Source: Candidatus Poribacteria bacterium | GTDB lineage: Bacteria > Poribacteria > WGA-4E > PCPOR2b | Length of the DNA: 42,622 bases | Assembly (NCBI GenBank): GCA_021295755.1 | Contig: JAGWBT010000020.1 | Span: forward strand, 1 to 42,622 | Direction of reading: 5' to 3' | Shown: positions 24,506-33,355 of the stretch, piece after piece | Numbering within the stretch: the stretch's first letter is position 1 | Layout of the letters: every line of letters starts with the position of its first letter | Notes under the pieces: generated by a model | Told to the model about the DNA's origin: nothing | What the model saw: only the letters and a program-made list of their open reading frames with translations | Database searches by the model: none | Translations under genes and position numbers: made by a program

Positions 24506-25423
24506 ATGGCGAGGATAGAAGGATTCAGAGTCAGAAACTTTAAGGCACTCAAGGATGTGACACTGGGCCGCCTAGGGAACGAATATCAAAAACAACCGCT
24601 CACCCCCATGACGGCGGTTATTGGCAAGAACGGGGTCAGGAAAAGTGCCCTATTTGATGCTTTTGGGTTCCTTGCTGATGCCCTCAAGTCCGGTGTCGAG
24701 GAAGCCTGCGATGCACGAGGGCGCGGCGGCTTCGAGAAAATACAGACACAAGGGGAAACAGGCCCCATTGAGTTCGAGGTGTACTACAGAGAACACGGGA
24801 ATGTACGGCCCATTACATACCAGATTGACATAGCGATAGACGGGTCTGGACGCCCTTACGTCCAACAGGAACGCCTCAGACAGAGACGAAAAGGTCAAAA
24901 GCGTGGGCAGTAACCGCTCTCTTTTTTATTTCTCAATGGTGGCAAAGGTGTGGCATGGAAAGGGGAACAGGAGGGACGTGAGATTAACGAAGAAGATGAA
25001 AAAATGGAGCAACTAGATCTCTTCATAGAGTCAATAAGAGCAGAGGAACCTAACGAGACCGAGACTATCGAATTGGAGGACCTGCGTAAGCTCGGTATTG
25101 CTACCCTCGGTGCCTTAAAACAACACCCGCGAATTTCTGCCTTTCGCCGTTTCATCGAAGGTTGGCATCTGAGTTACTTCACTCCGGATGCCAGAGACGA
25201 CTTATTGAATAGTTATGAAAACGACTCAATTTGCGGCACATGGGAGCGTCTTGCCGATGCAGTATTCGAAGGCGGCGCAAACAGACTGAGAAAGGAGGGG
25301 TGGAGATCGGTTGGCAGGGAAAAATCAGCATGGGCGGAACACATCACCCCACACATGAACGTTGAGGTTAACAAATCGCCCAGTTTCTGCTACTTTCGGC
25401 AGAAGATACAAGAACTGATCTGA
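24506..25423 (+). pseudogene. Decayed AAA/ABC-type ATPase fused by deletion to a following gene
   Basis: A single reading frame with an internal TAA (24911-24913). The N-terminus is of RecF/SMC-like ATPases: EGFRVRNFKALKDVTLG, then a Walker A with GKNGVRKS where GKNGxGKS is expected (Arg45, codon AGG). After the stop, FLFLNGGKGVAWKGEQEGRE and LGALKQHPRISAFRRFIEGW continue the same protein. From about residue 70 of the second part (YFTPDARDD) the sequence changes to NDSICGTWERLADAVF ... HMNVEVNKSPSFCYFRQKI, which resembles the C-terminus of a different, DUF4276-type protein that often follows such ATPases. I infer a large deletion removing the Walker B part and the neighbour's N-terminus. The DUF4276 match is from memory and uncertain. 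Confidence 0.7.
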
Positions 25424-25453
25424 GTATCCATTTAGGAGAACGCAATATAGAAC

Positions 25454-25798
25454 ATGAGTACTATTGAAACTCATATTGACCAAAACACTATCCAAGCCAT
25501 AACACAACTGATCGTTGAACGCTTTAACCCGGAACAGATCATACTCTTCGGCAGTCATGCTCGCGGGGAGGTTGGCGAGCACAGCGATGTGGATCTATTG
25601 GTTGTGCTGCGTAATGATGCAGGGCGGTCGCAACGCGGTAATCCAGTTCGTCGGGCGATTGCCGAGCGTTTTGTTCTGCCCGTTGATGTCATTACCCGCT
25701 CCCCCGAAGCCCTCGCCGCGCAGCGCAATGACCCGTATTCATTTATTCACAAGGTTCTGAAAGAAGGAGAAGTGTTGTATGAAAGACGTGCAGCCTGA
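25454..25798 (+). CDS. MNT-type minimal nucleotidyltransferase (HEPN antitoxin-like)
   Basis: 114 aa. The nucleotidyltransferase signature GSHARGEVGEHSDVDLLVV (residues 33-51) gives the GS-x3-G and the two catalytic Asp45 and Asp47; length and the ERF-LPVDVITRSPEAL and YSFIHKVLKEGEVLYER ending match the MNT family of MNT-HEPN toxin-antitoxin modules, where it AMPylates the HEPN partner. The next reading frame starts inside its 3' end (ATG at 25779) with MKDVQPEW, the usual HEPN opening, but that gene is truncated. So this antitoxin-like enzyme appears orphaned. The ATG has AGGAGAA about 15 nt upstream. Confidence 0.9.
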   Translation: MSTIETHIDQNTIQAITQLIVERFNPEQIILFGSHARGEVGEHSDVDLLVVLRNDAGRSQRGNPVRRAIAERFVLPVDVITRSPEALAAQRNDPYSFIHKVLKEGEVLYERRAA

Positions 25799-25934
25799 GT
25801 GGCCAGGGTTTGAAAAGGCAGAAGTGGCTCATCGAGCATTGGGGACGAAGATCCTGAGAATCCTAAAATCCTGTAAATCCCAATTCAGACAGTTGCCACG
25901 ATCCACTGGTCAATGTAGGCAATCGAACCGATAA
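25779..25934 (+). pseudogene. Truncated HEPN toxin remnant
   Basis: 51-codon reading from the ATG inside the MNT gene's 3' end (20-nt overlap). It starts MKDVQPEW with a following F-E-K-A-E, as HEPN partners do, but after about 15 residues the sense is lost (ILRILKSCKSQFRQLPR) and it stops at 25932. HEPN proteins are normally about 130 aa and carry an Rx4-6H motif that is not present here. A deletion or replacement by non-coding sequence is the likely cause. Confidence 0.5.
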
Positions 25935-26330
25935 TTAACGGCCAAACAAGCGTTTCCAGAAAGATGGCTTTCGATTATCTTCTATCAAGAGTTGGACCTG
26001 ATCCGTAACCTGTTGGATCGATCTGTGAGAGACAGCTAACAGTTGAGAAAGACGCTCTATATGCTGATTCATGGCCTCAATTTGGTTGTCTCGGTTGGCT
26101 AATAATTCTCGCAAGTGTCTTGTTTCATCCTGCAAGTGTTCAAGGGCTAGCTGAGTATCCATCTGGACATTAGGGTTTAGATAGTGTTCAAATGTGCTAT
26201 CGACTTGAACGTACCATTTCCCGTCTACCTTTTCGCCGTTTAGTTTGCCACTTTTGAGCCAGCGCCTGACATTCTTAGATGAAAGATTCAGTTTTCGAGC
26301 GGCTTGATTGACCGTTAGTTTGGTGTCCAT
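25935..26330 (-). CDS. Small excisionase-type winged-helix protein with coiled coil and WKRLFGR tail
   Basis: 131 aa. Residues 5-45 form a MerR/excisionase-like helix-turn-helix (LTVNQAARKLNLSSKNVRRWLKSGKL, then GKWYVQVDS). Residues about 60-115 are a predicted coiled coil (LALEHLQDETRHLRELLANRDNQIEAMNQHI), and the protein ends with a basic aromatic tail FWKRLFGR. The order (winged helix, coiled coil, aromatic tail) recalls DUF3967-type proteins, and the tail could contact a membrane or partner. It is divergent from HyuA at 26404 with only 73 bp between, but it lacks a ligand domain, so it may be a mobile-element-type regulator and not a HyuA regulator. Confidence 0.75.
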   Translation of the reverse strand: MDTKLTVNQAARKLNLSSKNVRRWLKSGKLNGEKVDGKWYVQVDSTFEHYLNPNVQMDTQLALEHLQDETRHLRELLANRDNQIEAMNQHIERLSQLLAVSHRSIQQVTDQVQLLIEDNRKPSFWKRLFGR

Positions 26331-26403
26331 GTAGATACCAACGCAGATAAGTTCAGCGCCGTTTCAGAAGGGATGACCGGTCGATGCATAAGGAACTACT
26401 AGA

Positions 26404-28497
26404 ATGAATTCAACCCAAAAGATATACCGCCTCGGCGTTGACATCGGCGGCACCTTCACCGACATCGTCCTGATAGGGGACGATGGCACAGTGCTGACGC
26501 AAAAAGTGCCCTCCACACCAGACAATTACGCAGAAGGCATAGCTACAGGATTGCCACCGTTGCTGCCGCGTCAAATCGCCGAAGTCGTGCACGGCACAAC
26601 GGTGGCGACCAACACGATTTTGGAACGTAAAGGCGCTTTGACTGGTCTTATCACAACAAAGGGCTTCCGGGACGTGCTTGAAATTGGACGCCTACGCTAC
26701 CCTCGTCTGTACGATTTGACGTGGGAGAAGCCGATCCCATTGGCGTCAAGACGTTTACGGCGCGAGATTGCGGAACGCATTGGTGCGAACGGTGAAATCG
26801 TGCAGCCGTTGGATATCAAAGGGGCACGGGAGGTGATTCGATGGATGCTGGCACAAAACATTGAATCCCTTGCGGTTTGCCTCATCAACGCCTACATCAA
26901 TCCTGATCACGAGCGGCAGTTGGGTGAACTCATCCACGAGTTAGCACCAGACCTACCCGTTTCCCTGTCCTGTGATGTCCTGCCCGAAATCAAAGAGTAT
27001 GAGCGAACAAGCACAACCGTTATCAACGCTTACCTACAACCCGTCGTCAATCGCTATCTACACTCGCTATCCGACCGACTGAACCAACAGCTAACTTACA
27101 CAGATGACGCGTTCCCGCTCTATGTCATGCAGTCTAACGGCGGGGTCATGTCCGCTGAATCCGCTGCCGAGATACCCATCCATATCATCGAATCAGGACC
27201 GGCGGCGGGGGTCATCGCCTCACTCACGCTTGCAGAACGTGTCGGTTTAACGAATGTTTTGACGCTCGACATGGGCGGCACTACGGCAAAGGCATCGCTA
27301 ATCGAAGATAGGCAGATCCTGCACTCGCCGGAATACCAAGTCGGCGGGGGTGTCTCGGTCGGCACCCGTTTGAGCAAAGGAGGAGGCTATCCGTTGCGTG
27401 TACCCGCGATTGACATTGCTGAGGTCGGTGCGGGCGGTGGAAGCATCGTGTATCTGGACACGGGTGGGGCACTACGGGTCGGTCCACAAAGCGCGGGTGC
27501 GGTCCCTGGTCCCGCATGTTATGCGTTGGGCGGAGAAGAACCGACGCTCACCGATGCCAATGTGGTGCTCGGTTACCTCAATCCAGAGCATCTCGCAGGC
27601 GGTGCGCTCCCACTGAACGCAGAAAAAGCGCATCAAACCCTGCACGACAAAATTGCTGTCCCACTCAACTTGAGCATGCCTGACGCTGCTCATGGTGTCT
27701 ATCGTATCGCCGCGGCGAATATGGCGCGGGCGGCACGAGCCGTATCATTAGAGCGCGGACGCGACCCACGCGAGTTTGTGCTGTGTGCTTTCGGCGGCAA
27801 CGGTCCCCTACATGCGACAGAATTGGCAGAATCGCTCGGTATGAGGCGCATCCTGGTTCCTCCCTCTCCCGGACTCTTCAGTGCGTTCGGATTGCTCTAC
27901 GCAGACATCGCCTATCACCTCGTCCAGACCTACAAGCGTTTGCTCTCTGAACTGGACATAGATGATTTCAAAGAGACATTGGGACGATTGGAAGTCTCGG
28001 CGCGAGAGGGATTGATGGCAGAGGGAGAAAACGCTGCACAGGTCGTCTTGCAGCGTGCGGTAGATCTGCGCTATGCGGGACAATCGTCCGAACTGACGCT
28101 GCCCATCGTTGAGGCAAATATCGGACAGCCGCAGTTCTTCCATACATTAGGTGAACGGTTTGCCGCCGATCACGAACGTACCTACGGCCATCGCGCCCCT
28201 GATGACCCAATAGAGGTTGTCAACCTGCGCTTGACCGCCACCATCCCGACTGCCAGATCCCAGTTCTCATATCTCCAACCTTCAAGCTCTCAATTTTTAA
28301 CCTCAAACCGGCGTTGTTACTTTGGTGGGGAGACCGGCTGGCTTGAGGTGCCGGTGTTATCTCGTGAGGGGTTAGGCAGCAAATCTGAAGATGGGCCGTT
28401 CATTGTCGAAGAGTATGACACAACAATTCTGGTGCCACCACGTTGCACCGCACGGCGAGATGAATGGGGAAATGTAGTCATTGATATGGCAGTGTGA
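26404..28497 (+). CDS. hyuA: Hydantoinase/5-oxoprolinase A subunit (HyuA family)
   Basis: 697 aa, typical family length. The N-terminal hydantoinase/oxoprolinase domain opens with RLGVDIGGTFTDIVLIGDDG and has the GTTVATNTILERKGA phosphate region; the middle carries LTLDMGGTTAKASLIED and GGGSIVYLD, all parts of the ASKHA ATPase fold. The C-terminal part ends in FIVEEYDTTILVPP. The family hydrolyses cyclic amides (5-oxoproline, hydantoins) or carboxylates acetone with ATP. The usual HyuB partner is absent from both sides; a possibly intact partner may lie elsewhere. A Ser/Gln-rich stretch (SYLQPSSSQFLTSNR, about residues 621-635) looks like a lineage-specific linker. Confidence 0.92.
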   Translation: MNSTQKIYRLGVDIGGTFTDIVLIGDDGTVLTQKVPSTPDNYAEGIATGLPPLLPRQIAEVVHGTTVATNTILERKGALTGLITTKGFRDVLEIGRLRYPRLYDLTWEKPIPLASRRLRREIAERIGANGEIVQPLDIKGAREVIRWMLAQNIESLAVCLINAYINPDHERQLGELIHELAPDLPVSLSCDVLPEIKEYERTSTTVINAYLQPVVNRYLHSLSDRLNQQLTYTDDAFPLYVMQSNGGVMSAESAAEIPIHIIESGPAAGVIASLTLAERVGLTNVLTLDMGGTTAKASLIEDRQILHSPEYQVGGGVSVGTRLSKGGGYPLRVPAIDIAEVGAGGGSIVYLDTGGALRVGPQSAGAVPGPACYALGGEEPTLTDANVVLGYLNPEHLAGGALPLNAEKAHQTLHDKIAVPLNLSMPDAAHGVYRIAAANMARAARAVSLERGRDPREFVLCAFGGNGPLHATELAESLGMRRILVPPSPGLFSAFGLLYADIAYHLVQTYKRLLSELDIDDFKETLGRLEVSAREGLMAEGENAAQVVLQRAVDLRYAGQSSELTLPIVEANIGQPQFFHTLGERFAADHERTYGHRAPDDPIEVVNLRLTATIPTARSQFSYLQPSSSQFLTSNRRCYFGGETGWLEVPVLSREGLGSKSEDGPFIVEEYDTTILVPPRCTARRDEWGNVVIDMAV

Positions 28498-28563
28498 AAA
28501 GGAGCATCTCGCTTTCTCCACTTTACGTTGGATTCATCACTACAAAAACGATAAGGGCACAAA

Positions 28564-29466
28564 ATGAGTTACTTAACTGTCGAAGAACTAAACATAGAGA
28601 ATCGAGACGCAGCGCTATCCTTGATAAATGAGGCTTACGACAATGTGCACGGATTTGAGCTACTTACCCCGACTGATTTGGACTCACTGAAACAGTCGGG
28701 TTCCTTCGCGCTCGGTTCTAGGAATGGCAAGTTAGTCAGTTTCGCATATAGTTCTATGGTGGAGGAGGGGTTGGGAGAAATTCGTTGGGCGGGTGTACCC
28801 GACAACTTCCGGGGCGAATGCCACAGCCTTCCCCCGATGCGGGCATGTATCAAATACCTCAAAGATAAAGGCGCAAAGCAGATTGGTGTGGCGAACTGGC
28901 TGGATGCCCCGTATCGTGAGATGTTGAGCGACTTTGAACAAGACGGGATTGAAGTTGAACATGACCACCTTATCCTACGGCTCGACATGCGGAACTATAC
29001 GCCTCAACCGCCGCCGATCAAAGCGGGGTATAGACTGCGAACATTTCGAGAAGGCGATGAGCAAACTTGGGCGGATGTCAAGAATGTGGTGTTTGGCAGT
29101 TCATCGACACCAGAGGAGTTCTGGACCCAAACTTTCTCGGGTGTCAACAAGAAACTAGATTTTGCTCCGGAGGGATTCTTCTTTGCCGAAAAGGATGGAG
29201 AATCTGTCGGTATCTGCGCGGGCATCGTTCTGCATGAGCGAAAACAGATTGGCGGAACGTTCCCCGGCGTCATCGGTTGGACAGGCGTCCATGAAGACCA
29301 CAGAGGCGTCGGACTCGGGAGAGCGCTGATGGTTAGTTCTTTGAATTACCTACATGACCGGGGTATCGCCGTGACGGAGATTGGCACCCAGTTTTATCGA
29401 ACAGCAGCGGTGAATCTATATGAAAACCTTGGCTTTCACATTTACACCGCCTGGTTTACCATTTAA
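28564..29466 (+). CDS. Tandem GNAT N-acetyltransferase
   Basis: 300 aa with two GNAT-like folds. The C-terminal domain has the acetyl-CoA motif A region VHEDHRGVGLGRALM (about residues 243-257) and the family ending TAAVNLYENLGFHIYTAW. The N-terminal half follows the same beta-strand pattern (WAGVPDNFRGECHSLPPMRACIKYL) but with a degenerate CoA site, probably structural. The substrate is unknown. Its stop lies 5 bp from the convergent stop of the PhyH gene at 29472. Confidence 0.88.
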   Translation: MSYLTVEELNIENRDAALSLINEAYDNVHGFELLTPTDLDSLKQSGSFALGSRNGKLVSFAYSSMVEEGLGEIRWAGVPDNFRGECHSLPPMRACIKYLKDKGAKQIGVANWLDAPYREMLSDFEQDGIEVEHDHLILRLDMRNYTPQPPPIKAGYRLRTFREGDEQTWADVKNVVFGSSSTPEEFWTQTFSGVNKKLDFAPEGFFFAEKDGESVGICAGIVLHERKQIGGTFPGVIGWTGVHEDHRGVGLGRALMVSSLNYLHDRGIAVTEIGTQFYRTAAVNLYENLGFHIYTAWFTI

Positions 29467-29471
29467 TCCGT

Positions 29472-30236
29472 TCAAACACATCCGGGGTACTCCCTACCCC
29501 GCAAGAGCGGAAAGTCCCGCTTTTGATCTGGATCGCCAACCCATTTGGAATCCGCTCGCATGTAACTAGTTGCAAGCCCCCGACGGCGATGCGGCGTCCG
29601 ATTTTCGCCACTGCCGTGGACGGTCAAACTGTGATGAAAACTACAACCGCCAGCCTTCAGCACCACTGGCACCGCTGCTGATTCGTCTATACCTTGGGCG
29701 TGCAGGAAATCCTGCCGCTCATGGGGCCAAATCCCTTTCTTGTAACTGCCGGGGAGCAACCGCACACAACCGTTCTCTTCTGTTGCATCGTCCAACGCTG
29801 TCCAGCAACTCACAAGTGTCGGCGGATCCACAGAAGTCCAGTAAGCCGAATCCTGATGCCAAGAAACAATCGAACCGTGGAAAGCAGGTTTCATCAGGGT
29901 CTGGGTGTGGAAGAGTTTGATGTCCTCCGTACCAAGCAGCTTCTCAACGATGTCTAGGATTTTCGGGTTGCTGGCATGGTCAAAAACTACTTCATCGTAA
30001 CGATGGGGATCCAAGAGTTGCCAGACCTTGTCACGACGAGGCACATTCTCAAGTTCACCCCTCTGGGCGGCGGCTTCCAGCCGTATTCCCGCCTTCTCCG
30101 CATTGGGATGTGATCCATCCGCTAGGGCATCCATCCGCTCACGCAAGGCTTCTAATATTTCCTCTGACAACAAAGGTCCATAAATCACAAATCCATCGCG
30201 TTCATAATCCGCTTTCTGTTTCTCCGTTAAACTCAT
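29472..30236 (-). CDS. Phytanoyl-CoA dioxygenase family protein (canonical HQD)
   Basis: 254 aa. It is the most classical family member here: SWHQDSAYW gives the metal motif H127-Q128-D129, ENGCVRLLPGSYKKG is the core turn, and the distal His207 is in SLTVHGSG with the ENRTPHRRRG arginines after it. It matches the ectoine-hydroxylase/phytanoyl-CoA-hydroxylase branch in layout, but nothing in the neighbourhood (no ectoine genes) identifies a substrate. The first residues MSLTEKQKADYERDGFVIYG are the usual family start. The next feature upstream is the second MITE-like element. Confidence 0.92.
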   Translation of the reverse strand: MSLTEKQKADYERDGFVIYGPLLSEEILEALRERMDALADGSHPNAEKAGIRLEAAAQRGELENVPRRDKVWQLLDPHRYDEVVFDHASNPKILDIVEKLLGTEDIKLFHTQTLMKPAFHGSIVSWHQDSAYWTSVDPPTLVSCWTALDDATEENGCVRLLPGSYKKGIWPHERQDFLHAQGIDESAAVPVVLKAGGCSFHHSLTVHGSGENRTPHRRRGLATSYMRADSKWVGDPDQKRDFPLLRGREYPGCV

Positions 30237-30255
30237 CTGAGTCCCCTTGTATGTT

Positions 30256-30383
30256 TATAGTAGATTTTAGAATTATTTAGATACTTCCAATGCACAGCCA
30301 ACCCCCTAAATCCCCCTTATCAGGGGGACTTTGGAGACTTCGCGTTATTGGTAAATGTCTACTTATTTCTCCGATTCACTATA
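30256..30383. repeat. MITE-like element, copy 2 (TATAGT terminal repeats)
   Basis: 128 bp with ends homologous to 8948-9078: left end 23 of 29 and right end about 22 of 29 identical. The interior is different and carries CCCCCTAAATCCCCCTTATC text also seen near 10378, so the core has been exchanged or diverged more quickly than the ends. It lies in the 321-bp gap between the PhyH and enolase genes, where I see no gene. Confidence 0.6.
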
Positions 30384-30489
30384 GTTTTCGTTCTTGCTAG
30401 TTTAACAACCCGCCCGGACACTTTATTTATCGACACAAGCCCCTCATTGTAACGTAAGTTGCTCGTTGATGAACTGCAAGTTGAGCGTA

Positions 30490-30515
30490 AGCGAAATCCC
30501 GATTCATCGGGACAT
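30490..30515. repeat. Short hairpin CCCGATTCATCGGG type
   Basis: An imperfect stem formed by ATCCCGATTCATCGGGACAT in the gap before the enolase stop. Similar ATCCCGATGAAATCGGG hairpins occur at 14961-14976 and, in an altered form, near 15843-15858, so this looks like a dispersed short palindrome; it could act as a terminator for the leftward enolase gene, but no T-run follows. Confidence 0.35.
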
Positions 30516-30557
30516 CCGCAGCCAACACGGTAGGGGGCGTACCCTCCGAATCGCGAC

Positions 30558-31703
30558 TCACCCAACGCGATGTTGCTCAAGGAGAGCCATGTTCGGCTCA
30601 AAGCCGATGCCCGGTCTCTCCGGCACCGTCACGTATCCATCCTTTTCCAATGACATTTGCGGGAGAAAGATTTCACCCCGTAACGGATCCACAGCAGGCG
30701 GATAATACTCAAGCATCAAGCCGTTTTGACGTGCCGCTGCAATATGCACCTGCAGTTCCTGCGCCCCATGGGGCGCAATCAACTTTTGATGGGCTGCAGA
30801 TTCTTCCACCACCGCTAAAGCGGGTTCATAGCCTGCTAGGATCGCGACATCGATATTGAAAACATCTGCTCCCTGATAATCAATTAACGTTTGAAAGTGA
30901 TGAACACCGTAGCCGTTTTCACCCGTTGAGATCAGGACATCGTAATCTTTAGCGACTGCCGCCAATTCCTTATGTCCCCGGTAATCGTGGCTAGAGATTG
31001 GTTCTTCAAACCAGAAAATATCGTTTGCTTTCAGCACGGGGAGAAACGCCATCGCTCGCTCAACAGTCAGAGCGCAATTGGCGTCTACCATCAAGGTAGT
31101 ATCCGGTCCAATCTGCTGCCGCACTGCTTCTATCCGTTTGATGTCAGTGTCGAATCCCGCGTTTCTGTCCCCAATCTTCATCTTGACCGCAGTTGCCAGA
31201 AATTCGTTGACGTTACGGTCCATCTCCTCCCTCAACTCATCAAGCCCTTTACCTCTACCGTAGTATCCACCGGCGATATAGGCGCGAATCCGGCGCTGTT
31301 GGCCATCGAGTAACTGGTGAACTGACTTTCCCGCAACCTTCCCCTTGATATCCCAACATGCTTGGTTAATTGCAGCGAGTACCTGTGTGTGATAACCACC
31401 CGGACCATATATCTTAATATTATCTGCCAATTGAGACACATACGCGGTATCTATGGGGGACTTCCCTATCAACTGTGGCCTAAACTCGTCGACATACATT
31501 GGGAATATCTGAAGCGGTCGTGTCGCTGCTGTACCTCCATTGAAGCCGTAGCCAATAATCTCTTCTCTTCCGTTCCTTGCTCGCACGCGCACCAGATGAA
31601 GTCGTCCTTTGTCATAGACGTGCAGACCGTTCCAGATTGGCGGTTTATCCCATTCGTAGAGCTCGCTTTCGATATCTGTAATTTTGATTTCCTTATTTTC
31701 CAT
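30558..31703 (-). CDS. Mandelate racemase/muconate-lactonizing enolase-superfamily enzyme
   Basis: 381 aa acid-sugar-dehydratase-type enolase. The barrel carries a K-x-K at K174/K176 (VKMKIGDRN), the metal ligands Asp207 (MVDANC), Glu233 (FEEP) and Glu262 (STGEN), and the Asp285/His312 pair (FNIDVA, APHG), the layout of the mandelate-racemase subgroup. It abstracts a proton alpha to a carboxylate and probably dehydrates or epimerises a sugar acid. The substrate cannot be read from sequence. The ATG at 31703 is 20 bp past the stop of the upstream membrane-anchored gene at 31724, so both may be on one transcript. Confidence 0.92.
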   Translation of the reverse strand: MENKEIKITDIESELYEWDKPPIWNGLHVYDKGRLHLVRVRARNGREEIIGYGFNGGTAATRPLQIFPMYVDEFRPQLIGKSPIDTAYVSQLADNIKIYGPGGYHTQVLAAINQACWDIKGKVAGKSVHQLLDGQQRRIRAYIAGGYYGRGKGLDELREEMDRNVNEFLATAVKMKIGDRNAGFDTDIKRIEAVRQQIGPDTTLMVDANCALTVERAMAFLPVLKANDIFWFEEPISSHDYRGHKELAAVAKDYDVLISTGENGYGVHHFQTLIDYQGADVFNIDVAILAGYEPALAVVEESAAHQKLIAPHGAQELQVHIAAARQNGLMLEYYPPAVDPLRGEIFLPQMSLEKDGYVTVPERPGIGFEPNMALLEQHRVG

Positions 31704-31723
31704 AGTAACTTTCAGCGGTTCCT

Positions 31724-33355
31724 TTACTTTTCCTCCAAGATAATCTGAATTTCGGCATCGACAAAATCATCGTTGAAATTGATGCTAGCAGTGATTAATC
31801 CAAGGGCTTCCAGTGGAGATATGTTATCCGTTATGCGTCGAATCTGTTTTGGATCTATCAGTTGTGAAAGTAGCAAGGCAGCAACCGGAGGCAGACGCTT
31901 CAATTCTGGAATCAAAAGACTTGGCTGAATCTGGATATGGCTGTGGCTGGGGCGATTTAAGGGGGCGGACATTTTTGTGTGAGCGAGTGCAACCTTCTTT
32001 CCGGTAAAGGCGTCGATAGCAGACTTCACCCCGCCGAGCGTTGTGCCGATGACCCAGTAATCATTGAGGAGCGCATATCCGCCCTTTAGACCGAAGATTA
32101 AACCGAATTGGAGTTGTATCGGTTGTAATTCAATCCCTTGGTACTTTATTGGAGCCGAAAATCGAAGTGGTTTACCGTTGATAGAAATCTTATTTCGTTT
32201 AAGTTTTGTTAAAGCGGCTTCTAAGTTCGCCCGGTCCTGAATTGGACAAATCAGGAGTACCGAAGGCACAAACGCAGGGACACCCGCCGGGGGAGGGAAC
32301 AGTGCCAGCGCAGTTCTAGCTTCAAGATGGCGCGATAAATCAATACCATTTCGCTGATATTTTAAGGACAAATTGGTTTTCATCTGTTGCCACAACCCTA
32401 TGAGATTTGTGCCGTTGCCTGTAATCAGGAATGCGGTTGTTGCGGGAAGGATCGAAAACAGTTTTTCGTCTGCCGGTCGTGAGGGTTGTCGGGGGTGCGA
32501 ATTGGTGTTCCTAATCATTCGGTGTTGTGAGTAGATAACACCATTCTCGTAGCGATTGCTGAACGTCCACACATCGGTCCCCTGTAATAATGATTTGAGG
32601 GGTTGGTCAAACTTAACAATTTTAATAAGTTTGGCTGGATTGACATAAATAGTGTTACGAGCAGCATCATACTGTTTGCCCAGATAGTCTCCCGTCATCG
32701 CTAGTGCGGTAAAGCTCTGCTGCTGTTTGGCGTAGATGTCAACTGTATCCTGAATCAAAGATTTATCTGTTGCCAACAGACCAATCTTACCAATAAAGGC
32801 ATAGCTAAAATCTTCCGGATAACCTGTGATGGTGTTGATGTCCAGCTGTCTATAACTCTCTTTCAGCCGTTTATATTTGGGATTGACGGGGGCTGTCGCT
32901 GTGAGTGTCGCAACCTCCAGTTTCTGCTGCGCTCCAAGCGCGCTGACGAGCAGAAATGAAATTTTGCCGCCTCGATTATAAACACTCAAAATCGTTTCTT
33001 CGCCTAGATATCCTTGAAGCCGCTTGAGGTCTAATTTGCCCCCCATTTCCAATTCCCACCGCTGCTTCTGATACATAAGTCTTCGCCACCAGAGTTCCCT
33101 TCGGATCTCTGCAAGGATAGGCATCTGCCCAGTCCGCTTCCCAAATTCGCTCCGTTGGAAGGTTTCGACGAAACTTCCAAGGTCCTTCACGCTGACATAA
33201 CAGATCGGGGCATTGGGGAGGAGGGCAAGGAGACGCTGGTCCGGCTCCCAGAGAGACGTCCTACGATAAATCAGCGCAATCAGGACGAGGAGGATGACAA
33301 TTACGCCGAAGATAATAAGCTGTGTTTTAGAGGGTTGAAATCTTATTCGTGGCAA
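31724..33355 (-). CDS. Membrane-anchored protein of unknown function (DUF3352-like)
   Basis: 543 aa with one N-terminal membrane segment (residues about 13-30, QLIIFGVIVILLVLIALIY) and a large presumably periplasmic part. The layout, with LLALLPNAPICYVSVKDLGSFV after the anchor, a middle region of short beta-strands, and NGIDLSRHLEARTALALFPP followed by PVSVLLICPIQDRANLEAALTK-like text, resembles proteins annotated DUF3352, but I am not sure. No catalytic motif is visible. A good leftward promoter lies 86-114 nt upstream of the ATG. Confidence 0.75.
   Translation of the reverse strand: MPRIRFQPSKTQLIIFGVIVILLVLIALIYRRTSLWEPDQRLLALLPNAPICYVSVKDLGSFVETFQRSEFGKRTGQMPILAEIRRELWWRRLMYQKQRWELEMGGKLDLKRLQGYLGEETILSVYNRGGKISFLLVSALGAQQKLEVATLTATAPVNPKYKRLKESYRQLDINTITGYPEDFSYAFIGKIGLLATDKSLIQDTVDIYAKQQQSFTALAMTGDYLGKQYDAARNTIYVNPAKLIKIVKFDQPLKSLLQGTDVWTFSNRYENGVIYSQHRMIRNTNSHPRQPSRPADEKLFSILPATTAFLITGNGTNLIGLWQQMKTNLSLKYQRNGIDLSRHLEARTALALFPPPAGVPAFVPSVLLICPIQDRANLEAALTKLKRNKISINGKPLRFSAPIKYQGIELQPIQLQFGLIFGLKGGYALLNDYWVIGTTLGGVKSAIDAFTGKKVALAHTKMSAPLNRPSHSHIQIQPSLLIPELKRLPPVAALLLSQLIDPKQIRRITDNISPLEALGLITASINFNDDFVDAEIQIILEEK

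Noticed and set aside
24911-24913. Assembly error as the only reason for the ATPase stop
   Set aside because: The Walker A change and the switch to an unrelated C-terminus show several independent lesions.
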